DNA from: Nematostella vectensis
Taxonomy: Eukaryota; Cnidaria; Anthozoa; Actiniaria; Edwardsiidae
Reading direction: 5' to 3'
Length of the DNA stretch: 64,000 nucleotides
NCBI RefSeq assembly: GCF_932526225.1
Contig: NC_064041.1
Span: 4,765,546-4,829,545 of the forward strand
Shown here: positions 56,701 through 64,000 of the stretch, one piece after another
Layout: each line of letters starts with the position of its first letter
Numbering within the stretch: the first letter of the stretch is position 1
The notes under the pieces: model-generated
What the model saw: only the letters and a program-made list of their open reading frames with translations
What the model was told of the DNA's origin: nothing
The model's database searches: none
Position numbers and translations under genes: made by a program

Positions 56701-56921
56701 ATATCTCTGCCTCGTACGAAGATATGGAACGACCAGAACGCCCCCACCCGGATGGGGGTAGCGAATATATAACCAGTCCCAAAAAGGGTGGGGTCGGGGG
56801 AAGTGACTATATAACAGTCCTGCCTGATAGCCCCAAAGGTGAGGGGGATGCAGATTCGAGTCCTGCTCCAAAGAGTCCGGACTACTTTGTTCTTGAAGGC
56901 CCGGACAGTGCGTCATGTTAA
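50750..56921 (+). CDS. Single-pass receptor with tyrosine-motif cytoplasmic tail
   Basis: I do not recognise a named family. Seven exons join in phase: 50750-51080, 52445-52677, 52924-53223, 53556-53736, 54233-54358, 55680-56041 and 56634-56921, giving 606 residues. Residues 1 to about 28 form a signal peptide. The ectodomain has two cysteine-containing modules (exon 1 with CLCEC; exons 2-3 with WSFYSNLAWVN and FSCVKKNQ) and a Thr/Ser/Pro-rich stalk. The transmembrane helix is about 313-339, with RRHKK after it. The tail of about 265 residues holds some 16 tyrosines: YQEL 475, YTPL 489 and YQAL 502 (ITAM-like spacing 10 and 9), YVHM 517 and YEDM 539 (PI3K-type YxxM), SDYITV 568-573 (ITIM-like) and YFVL 595. 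This suggests a phosphotyrosine-signalling surface receptor; ligand and function are unknown. Confidence 0.82.
51494..51888. mobile_element. MITE in receptor intron 1
   Basis: TGTCCCCACATATCCGTTTT and AAAATGCAACCTTTTT on the left pair with AAAAAGGTTGCGTTTT and AAAACGGATACGTGGGGA on the right; the internal word CCCGTCCCCACGAAAACG repeats the theme. About 395 bp, non-coding. Confidence 0.82.
52190..52367. mobile_element. Poly-C MITE copy in receptor intron 1
   Basis: Starts CAGAGCAGTAGCAGGGGG and ends TCCTACTACGGCTCTG, with the family interior AAAATGATCAGTAGGGAC, C runs and TTTCTGTATTGTGCCC. It ends about 77 bp before exon 2. Confidence 0.78.
54677..55461. mobile_element. Poly-C MITE split by a nested element
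   Basis: Left part 54677-54802 (ACAGGGCCAAAGTAGGGGG, then GGAAACGACCAGTAGGG) and right part 55402-55461 (TTTTGTATTGTGTCCCCCCA, then GGCCTGCTACTGC) form one family copy once the inner element is removed. It lies in receptor intron 5. Confidence 0.75.
54803..55401. mobile_element. Nested 599-bp TIR element with GCGTAAT repeats
   Basis: Perfect inverted ends CAGGGCTTCTGGAATTACGC and GCGTAATTCCAGAAGCCCTG, flanked by TCTTAA on both sides (54797-54802 and 55402-55407). The interior repeats GCGTAAT many times on both halves. CAGGG ends suggest a hAT origin, though the duplication seen is 6 bp rather than the usual 8. It encodes no protein. Confidence 0.85.
56150..56592. repeat. Minisatellite in receptor intron 6
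   Basis: Imperfect repeats of the word TGTGTCACACCACCTTATG and variants (GCGTCACGCCACTTTATG), alternating in steps of roughly 22-28 bp, about 17 units. A short (CAGTA)n tract (56210-56227) lies inside. Frames through it are open only by chance. Confidence 0.88.
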
Positions 56922-56967
56922 GGTAATTATTCTGCATCGCTCCATAGGAGTTCTCCAAATGGTTATT

Positions 56968-57173
56968 TAAGGGCGCGTTTTTTTACTCGTGATTCCGGAA
57001 TGAGAATGATGAGAATAGAAAAAGCGCGCGTTCGTTTATCCCGCGTCCCCATTCCGGAATGAGAGCCATTCCACCCACTCTGCTACCTGTAGCAGAATGA
57101 CTTGAATGCCATTCTGAACATTCTCTACCAACCATTCCCATTCCAGAATTATAGGGAAAAAACGCGCCCTTAG
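56968..57173. mobile_element. MITE with TAAGGGCGCGTTTTTT ends
   Basis: TAAGGGCGCGTTTTTT on the left and AAAAAACGCGCCCTTA on the right, with internal words ATTCCGGAATGAGA and ATTCTGAACATTCT that fold back on each other. 206 bp, just downstream of the receptor stop codon. Confidence 0.82.
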
Positions 57174-57345
57174 ATATATCTGGACATATTTGTGCGCTAA
57201 GTCGCTGTTGCGTCATTCCGTTTCCAGAATGGCATCGGGAGTAAAGTTTTATTGAGAAAAATCATTTAATTCAATCATTTTGTACGTTTAGTCATACTAA
57301 TCATAGTTCTAGTACAAGCATGTTTTGCGCTAGTCTGAAAGCATA

Positions 57346-57448
57346 TAGCCTCCCTCGCAGGCATTTTTAGGCAGGCGTCGCTCGCTTACCCTCCACAAAG
57401 GAGGGGGAGCGAGCGACGCCTACCTAAAAACGCCTGCGATGGAGGCTA
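57346..57448. mobile_element. 103-bp perfect-hairpin MITE
   Basis: TAGCCTCCCTCGCAGGCATT and GGCAGGCGTCGCTCGCT on the left are matched by AGCGAGCGACGCCTACC and CGCCTGCGATGGAGGCTA on the right. Almost the whole element pairs. Confidence 0.85.
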
Positions 57449-58056
57449 GAACGCACACTGAGCGGAACAAGGTTTCATCATGTCAAAGTAATCGTGTTTC
57501 ATGGAAAAGTAAAATACAAAATAGCGTCTGAAAATCAAGCTTATGTGAATGCAGTACCACACCTGTGTAATCTGTTTGGGGTTTTAAAGTACCTCTGAGT
57601 TAGAAATTAAGTTTTTTTCATTGAAAGGTCTAAATGAAATTCCTTTTTTTTCCAATAACAGACAAGATGTTTCATATATAGAGATTTAAAGAGGAAGCGG
57701 CTGATGATTTAGAAAATCCCTGATTCGCACCAGTCAGTATGGTAACAAAGGGGAAAACTGATGAAAATTATTCAGAACTATATAAGAAATAAATAAAGAC
57801 GATGGAATCTCCCGGTCAGTATGGTAACAATGGAGAAAACGGATTAAAATTATTCAGAACTATATAGGAAATAAATACAGACGGTGGAATCTTTATTACT
57901 CGAATATTTCGGTTAGCTCAAATATTTTTGTCGACTCGTCTATAAATTTTTATTTTTAATAGCTCGAACTATACTGTATTTCCCTTCTAGATTCTGCGAT
58001 TCAACTGTAATAATGTAGAGGCAGAGAGTGATATTCGTTAAAAAGCTGGGTTCAAA

Positions 58057-58102
<46 letters not shown>

Positions 58103-58601
58103 TGTAATAGTTGCCTTGGTCAAATAAGGTCAATGCAATAAAGCACAGATAAGCTATAATGAGGTCAAGGGTAAACTGTCTTAGGCCTAGATTAAACGGC
58201 GTGCCAGGGTCGCATTATAGTGCCGCTCTAGAAAAGTTCGACAGATAATGCGATGTTAGCACGCCGTTTATTGCGCACGAAATTGAATTAATGAGGAGGT
58301 CGCACCAACTTTCTGGAGCGGGTGGGCTAGTCGGATAATGCGACTATGGTACGGCAAGGGAATAAACGGTACTCCAAGGTCGCACCAGTCATAACGATTA
58401 CATTATGCAGATTAGTTTATAATCAATGCAAATCGTTTTGGTTGAACAAAAATAAAAAAGGAGCTACCCGTGCAGAGTATTTTTGACTCCCCCCGTTCTT
58501 CGCGCATGCGCCAAATTGACAATAACTCCCCTGAGACCCTGTATTTATCCCGAACGCCCGTATGTAGCCCCTTGCCTCGCACTTTTCAGGCAATAGTGAA
58601 A

Positions 58602-60149
58602 ATGGCTGCGTTTCGAAAATCACAACCTGAGGACTCGACGGGTCGGATACAAATGTGCAGCTCTTGTTTCGGGGACACAAAATACCAGTGCATTTTATGT
58701 GAAATGCCGTTTTGCAATAAATGTTCTTTTCCTGAACTTGATGAAAACGTAGCCGGATGAAAAGCGGGCAAAAGTGTGGCATATTGCAAGTATTGCAACC
58801 GGCACCAGGATAAGGACTGGTCTCCAGAAGACAACCAAAGGTAAATACTTTTCGGGTCATTTCTTTTTTAAAACTATATATTTTAAAGTCTTCAGGTGGA
58901 CTTGTAATTTGAATTATTTTGATTATAAAAACTTTTGGGAAGAATTCGAGAATTCGCACGACAAGTCCTTTGTTTTCGGGTTTGCATGCTCTCGCTGCAT
59001 GCTGTCATCTTGTTACAGGCGTGGGGTTTAACAAAAACGCAATATGATACTATAAATTCGAATTAAAAGTGATGTTTTTATATAGGACAGGAAGAGGAGG
59101 GAAAGCCAGCCGACGAAGAAGAAAGTTCGGAAGTCCAACCATTTGAAATAACAAAGAAAACTAAAAGGGGAATGTGGACCCAGAGCCTCACCAACGAGTT
59201 GGTAGATGTCATAACATCAAACGAATACTACAAGAAAAAGCTGATTTTCGTCAATACAAAAATCCAGCAAAATGGGATTGTATACCTAAAGGTTCTGAAG
59301 GAGATGGAAGAAAGGGCGCAGAAAAAAATCCCATTCACCGCCTCGCAGTTGCGCACAAAATTAAAAAAATTAATTGCAGAGTGCAAAAAAATTTCCCTTA
59401 CCGTCAAAACGGCAACTGGGGTTAAGCGTCTTCAGGAAGAAAGAGAATATGGTCATTGGTTCGATACCCTTTTTGAATTGGTGAAGACAAGGGATTCATG
59501 CCGCCCAGAATTAGCTATCGAGCCATCAGCTCCACAAAGCTCAAAAGAGACGGATGGAAATCCAGGAAAGAGGCAATATGTGCCCCTGCAGCCTAGCAAG
59601 GAAAATAAAAAGAAAAAAAAAGATCCAACATCTACCGACCTAATGGCGAAAGCAGTAGAAGTGATGCAAACTGCCGTAGCAAATGATAACAGCAAAGAAA
59701 TGATGGAGTTTATGAGTCAAGAAATGGAAAAGTCCCGGGCGCATGAGCTTAAGCTTTTTCAGATGCTCCTTAACCAGGATCGACCAGCCATTCCGTCGCC
59801 CCCACCAATTACATCAGTACAACCAGCCTACACATTCGCACCAGTGTCGCCTCGGCGCAAAGTGGAGGTTATCCCACATATTTACCGCAAAGCCATGCTA
59901 GTGCCATGCATTATGGGAGATATTCTCCTACAATCTCAACCAGCTATAACTTCGGCGCGATCAATGTGTCGGATGAAAGGGAACCACGCCCACGAAGCAA
60001 TAAAAAATATAACAGCTCCAAAGTCAATGAAAAATGAACAGCTCCAACAGAAAGCAACTGTCGCTAATAAAATGAAAACCAGTTACAATATTTCATATTT
60101 ATTGTGTTACTTTATAACAAATATTCTAAACAATCCATCGATATTCTAG
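58602..60149 (+). pseudogene. Harbinger accessory DNA-binding protein, decayed
   Basis: The first exon (58602-58840) encodes a short zinc-binding-like segment (CSSCFGDTKYQCILCEMPFC) and is interrupted by TGA at 58758-58760. The second part (about 59086-60149, Met at 59172) encodes an acidic stretch, then a Myb/SANT-like region of the Harbinger type (WTQSLTNELVDVITSN, FTASQLRTKLKKLIAECKK) with a lysine-rich linker. The donor at 58840 and acceptor at 59085 do not keep phase with the second frame, so an indel is likely. It is expected to help the transposase enter the nucleus and bind DNA; this copy is probably non-functional. Confidence 0.7.
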
Positions 60150-60453
60150 AATTGACATTAAAAAAGTCTTCTTGAACAGTGAAATCGAATAGGAAGAGAA
60201 GAATGGAAATTTTTAAATGTCCGAAAAAGGCCGCGGCGCCTCCTAGCTGCTGCGTCATCCTGTAGGTTCCGCGAAGATTTTCTTACGCGTGAAATTCGAG
60301 GGTTGTCGGTTCAAATATAACATTTAGCAAACATATCCACTATTTTTTCCTGCCACAGTTTTTCAGCCAGGGCATCCTTTATTTTATTCGATCTAGGATC
60401 AGTGACTTGAATCTTGTGACAGCTAGTCATTTGAAGTAGCTCGTCTCCTTTCT

Positions 60454-61623
60454 CTATGCAATATTATGAAGCACAATGCATGCAAGTACAGTAATTTTTG
60501 TATTGTTATTACTGCATTCACAGCGGCGAAGGAGAACACGCCATCGCCCTTTGAGCTGGCCATACGCTCCTTCTCTCACCATCCTGGCTCTACTCAATCT
60601 GTAGTTGAAATACCGTTGCTGGTTGGTAGGACGAGAGCACGTGTAGGGCTTCATTAACCAGGGTTTAATAGGGAAGGCTGAATCGCCAAGTATGAGTGGG
60701 GGTACTGTGACCACTCCCACCTCTTTACCAATTTCAGGAATGTATGAAGTCGTTGTTAGCTTTTGCCAGAGTTCCGTAAATTGCAATATTATGGAATCGT
60801 GCGAATTTCCGGGAAACCCACAGCTGGCCCAGACAAAGCGATAACTGGCATCCACCATACCCATCAATATAATTGAGAAAAAGTTCTTAAAGTTATGGTA
60901 TACTTTAGAAGCTGTCAGACCTCCAGGTGGACACTTTATAGGAATATGGCAGCCGTCAATAGCTGCCCAGCTACAGGGGAACTGCCAAACCTCTTCCATG
61001 TCGTATATTTTTTTCCAGGAACTGCTTTCCTGTCTTCGGCATAATTTTGTTTACCATATCTTCAGATTTTGGACAATTGTTTCACATACTTCCTTCACAA
61101 CAACGCCGATTGTAGACTCTGCTATTCCGAACATCTCTCCTATGGTATAGTGGTAATCTCCAGCACGTCCAAGTCGATAGAGGCATATTGCGAGTCGACA
61201 CTATGGGGAAATTGGAGTTTCTGTTACCGTATCTCTTTCAAGGTTTGGGCGAATTCTCTCTAGTAGAAATGTAAATGTATTTCTTGATACCCTGAACGTG
61301 TTCTTGAACCGGTTATCCGAGTAGGACCACCAAACCAATTGGAACCAGCCAGAATTTCGAGGAAATCGGCGGACTGATCGGTAGCGCACAACTGCGCAAA
61401 GACGCAGCAGAAGTCGTCGCCTTTTCGTTATCCAATCTATTACGGCATGTAATAAATTCATCCTCCTCTCCCTATTTGCCCATATAGCTCTGACCAAGAA
61501 GGCTTTTCTAGTCATTTGTAGTCTTCGAGTTCTCTCCTCCATTTTAGCATCATAAGACAAAGCAGCATGTATTTTGTGCCTAATGACTATATTGTTACAC
61601 TCCATACCCATGGGAGTTAACAA
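60454..61623 (-). pseudogene. Harbinger DDE transposase, broken
   Basis: The N-terminal part (61201-61623) encodes a basic helix-rich segment; a TAG at about 61201-61203 stops it where the reading otherwise continues (RLAICLYRLG, then GEMFGIAESTIGVVV). At about 61000-61060 the reading shifts frame at least twice. The C-terminal part (60454-60999) encodes the nuclease core: WAAIDGCHIPIKCP with the first Asp, GFPGNSHDSII with the second, and the helix ARMVREGAYGQLKGRWRVL carrying the final Glu, as in DDE_4 transposases. The catalytic residues survive but the gene as a whole cannot make a full protein. Confidence 0.88.
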
Positions 61624-61720
61624 ACAAAAAGTTCGACGTTTATTGCGGAGCCGCTCTATGATCGAACCTCTACTGAACCAGAACGGTGCGGCCCTGGCAC
61701 GCCGTTTAATCTAGGCCTAA

Positions 61721-62562
61721 GGCCTAGATTAAAAGGCGTGCCAGGGTCGCATTATCGTGCCGCTCTAGAAAAGTTCGACAGATAATGCGACTTTGGCACG
61801 CCGTTTATTGCGCACGAAATTGAATTAATGAGGAGGTCGCACCAACTTTCTGAAGCGGGTGGGCTAGTCGGATAATGCGACTATGGTACGGCGAGGGATT
61901 AAACGGTACTACAAGGTCGCACCAGTCATAACGATTACATTATGCAGATTAGTTTATAATCAATGCAAATCGTTTTGGTTGAACAAAAATAAAAAAGGAG
62001 CTACCCGTGCAGAGTACTATTGGCTCCCTCCGTTCTTCGCGCATGCGCCAAATTGACAATAACTCCCCTGAGACCCTGTATGTAGCCTAAAAGCCCATAT
62101 GTCCCTTGCCTCGCACTTTTCAGGCAATAGTGAAAATGGCGGCGTTTCGGAAATCATTACCTGAGGACTCGACGGTCGAGTACAGATGTTCTGCAGCTCT
62201 TATTTCGGGGACACAAAACTCGACTGCATTTCATGCGAAATGCCGTTTTATAATTAAAAAAAAAAAACAGAAAACGCAGCAGGAGTCGCCTTTTCTTTAT
62301 TCTGCGGCATGTAATCAATTTATTCTCCTCTTCCTATTAGACCATATTGCTCTGACCAAGAAGGCTTTTCTAGTCATTTCTAGTCTTCGTGTTCTGTCCT
62401 CCATTTTAACGCCAAAGACAAAGCAGCATGTATTTTGTGCCTGATGACTATATTGTTACACTCCATACCCAAAAAGTTCGACGTTTATTGTAGAGCCGCT
62501 CTATGATCGAACCTCTACCGAACCAGAACGGTGCGACTCTGGCACGCAGTTTAATCTAGGCC
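61721..62562. mobile_element. Internally deleted Harbinger derivative
   Basis: Starts GGCCTAGATTAAAAGGCG and ends GCAGTTTAATCTAGGCC, with TAA to its left and TTA to its right (62563-62565). Its first part matches element A from its left end through the start of the accessory gene (ATGGCGGCGTTTCGGAA at 62136). Its right part matches A's right end, including the transposase N-terminus region. About 2.7 kb of the middle is missing. It can no longer encode a transposase. Confidence 0.9.
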
Positions 62563-62565
62563 TTA

Positions 62566-63193
62566 GTCTGTTGTCATGCGGAAACATTGCGTAAAGGAAT
62601 GCAAATCTCTTAATCCCGATGTTTTGTCGGATAACGAATTTGCATTCGAATTACTTTGGTGTTAAATTTGTTACTAGACTATTTATTTAGTAAGCAATAA
62701 AAAGAGACTTAACAACTCCCGTCAGTCTAAGGCAAGGATGACTGCACACTGGTCTACTGCTTATGCCCATAGAAAATGTCTTTGTTTGATTGTTTGAATT
62801 GTTTTTGTCTTTTTGCGTCAGAAACTTTCTCGAAAATACGGGTTTCTAGCTAGAAACTAGCTAGTTTTAACAGCACGACTGTGAGAGAACGGGTTTAAGA
62901 AAAGTCCAGATATAACGGCATGCAAATCTACTCACCAAGTAGCTGACATTCAACCAATAGAACAACGTTATTGTTTCGGATGGTAGAATAATTTTCAAAT
63001 TCAATTAAGTTATTGTGCCCTGTTTCAAAAGATTTGAAATTAAGGTGTTTGAAATGCGTCACGAGCACCTTGAATAAAAACATACATACGTCGTGGTATT
63101 GTTGTCTAGCCTTTCTCAACAAACAAGCGACAGTGCCAATATGTCCTTAATTTGAACACTTGCAAGTGTCACGCCGCTCTGAGCCCATACAAA
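62566..63193. other. Intergenic upstream of the last gene
   Basis: No exon or repeat family is recognised. It should hold the promoter of the gene starting at 63194; an AT-rich stretch lies at 62600-62720. Confidence 0.35.
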
Positions 63194-64000
63194 ATGCTGT
63201 GTTGGTTTTCTTTAATCGTGTCACTTTTGAGTTTCAGACTTTTCTCCGCAGCAAATTTTGAGGTAGTACGTCAGTTTGCTTCTAACGGGGATATTGATGC
63301 CGATAGTTTTACAAACCCTCTCGGCTGTAACCAGGCTAGCGGTTGCTCTAGACCCAACAGCAATGGAATTGCAAACCAAGCATATTGTGAAAATGGCGAT
63401 TGTTGTAAATGTAAATGCTTGAACGACTACTCAACATATGTTTTCCACATGCAAGAATGCATAAAAAACTCAGAGATCAACAAACTCTCTTGGACAGGTA
63501 AGAAGGCCACTTAAGTAAGCTTAGATATTTCTATGTAGAGCTCTAATTCCGTGGTCCTTGAGGTCCTTCCCTGGTCACCGGAGGCTCCAGGCTTTACTTC
63601 AAAGAGCTGCAACAACAGCTTGAATCGAGCCAAATGCTCTAATTGCATTACTTATCGCTTTCCACTTACTTCTAGCTCTTGGTTTCTATGCTCTCTTTCC
63701 CTTTACTATGAGAAAAGTAAGCGATAAAAGAGCTTTCGAAGATGAACTTAAACCACTTATGGCTAATAGTGTATGCTTCGATATGGTTGTAAAATGTAAA
63801 CAATACCCCTTCATTTAATCGATTATAGCTCTTGTCGCAAAACATTTCGCTACAAGCACCTGAAATATTGACGAACATACTATCTTATTTATAGAAAGAC
63901 TGACAGATGCTACATTAAGTTCGAATATCATCCTTTTTAGGCACAAGTTACTCCATATCTGATATCAACAGTCCATTGGCTGTACTAGACCTCATCAACA
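63194..64000 (+). CDS. Secreted or receptor protein, 5' part only
   Basis: Exon 1 (63194-63497) begins with a signal peptide (MLCWFSLIVSLLSFRLFSA) and contains CNQASGC, then CCKCKC followed after 13 residues by another Cys. It ends in phase 1 at a GTAAGA donor. Exon 2 starts at 63941 after a TTTTTAG acceptor and runs off the window in frame (GTSYSISDINSPLAVLDL). The CxCxC-x13-C pattern, the signal peptide and the phase-1 donor are shared with exon 1 of the receptor at 50750, so a paralogue is likely; this is inference from spacing, not from overall identity. The frame is open for 14 codons above the chosen Met. Function unknown. Confidence 0.6.

Larger units (their letters stand above)
56922..58183. 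other. 3' region of receptor and intergenic
   Basis: No exon seen. Contains the receptor 3' untranslated region, two MITEs (56968-57173 and 57346-57448), a near-duplicate stretch (GGTCAGTATGGTAACAA at about 57734 and 57815, each with ATTATTCAGAACTATATA downstream) and a (TA)n tract at 58060-58100. Confidence 0.5.
58184..61717. mobile_element. Full-length Harbinger (PIF) DNA transposon, decayed
   Basis: Terminal inverted repeats GGCCTAGATTAAACGGCG and CGCCGTTTAATCTAGGCC bound 3.5 kb, with TTA on the left (58181-58183) and TAA on the right (61718-61720), consistent with the three-base TWA target of the superfamily. It carries a plus-strand accessory gene (58602-60149) and a minus-strand DDE transposase (60454-61623), the usual two-gene, convergent layout. 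Both genes are damaged. Confidence 0.9.

Overview
The window is nuclear DNA from an animal. Its genes are broken by many phase-consistent GT-AG introns, and they include a Bok-like Bcl-2 protein, ADAM10, EOGT and a FAAH2-type amidase. About ten genes fit in 64 kb, introns are short, and MITEs, a Penelope-like element and a Harbinger transposon are dense. This fits a cnidarian such as a sea anemone or coral, but that assignment is inference: no species-specific marker was found and another invertebrate with a compact genome is possible.

Layout. 1-2.6 kb holds no gene, only repeats and one clear hammerhead ribozyme. DNAJC19/PAM18 (minus) and clathrin light chain (plus) lie head to head at 2.6-9.0 kb. 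A Bok-like gene (minus) is at 11.3-12.8 kb. ADAM10 (minus, 15.2-23.2 kb) is head to head with mitochondrial ribosomal protein S2 (plus, 23.8-26.2 kb). An unrecognised coiled-coil gene made of very small exons (27.2-30.5 kb) and a FAAH2-like amidase (33.1-37.7 kb) follow on plus. EOGT (minus, 17 exons, 39.3-49.9 kb) is head to head with a single-pass receptor with a tyrosine-motif tail (plus, 50.7-56.9 kb). A decayed Harbinger transposon and its deletion derivative fill 58.2-62.6 kb. The window ends in the first exons of a second gene (63.2 kb on) whose cysteine spacing resembles the receptor's first exon.

How the genes relate. They are mostly unrelated housekeeping and membrane genes. ADAM10 (shedding) and EOGT (O-GlcNAc on EGF repeats) both act on Notch-type proteins, but they lie in different transcription units and the proximity may be chance. 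Three of the gene pairs share short divergent promoter regions of 0.67-0.83 kb.

Most unusual. In four separate genes a minisatellite has grown from the 3' end of an exon together with its splice donor: coiled-coil gene (36-bp unit), MRPS2 (87 bp), FAAH2-like (about 117 bp) and EOGT (about 57 bp). In the first two the unit is a multiple of three, so nearly every copy offers an in-frame alternative donor. Other highlights are the hammerhead ribozyme at 659-713, a palindromic pair of Penelope GIY-YIG fragments with one 15-bp target-site duplication, and ITAM/ITIM/YxxM-like motifs in the receptor tail. All gene models were worked out by hand from exon homology, splice sites and reading phase; no alignment or transcript data were available.
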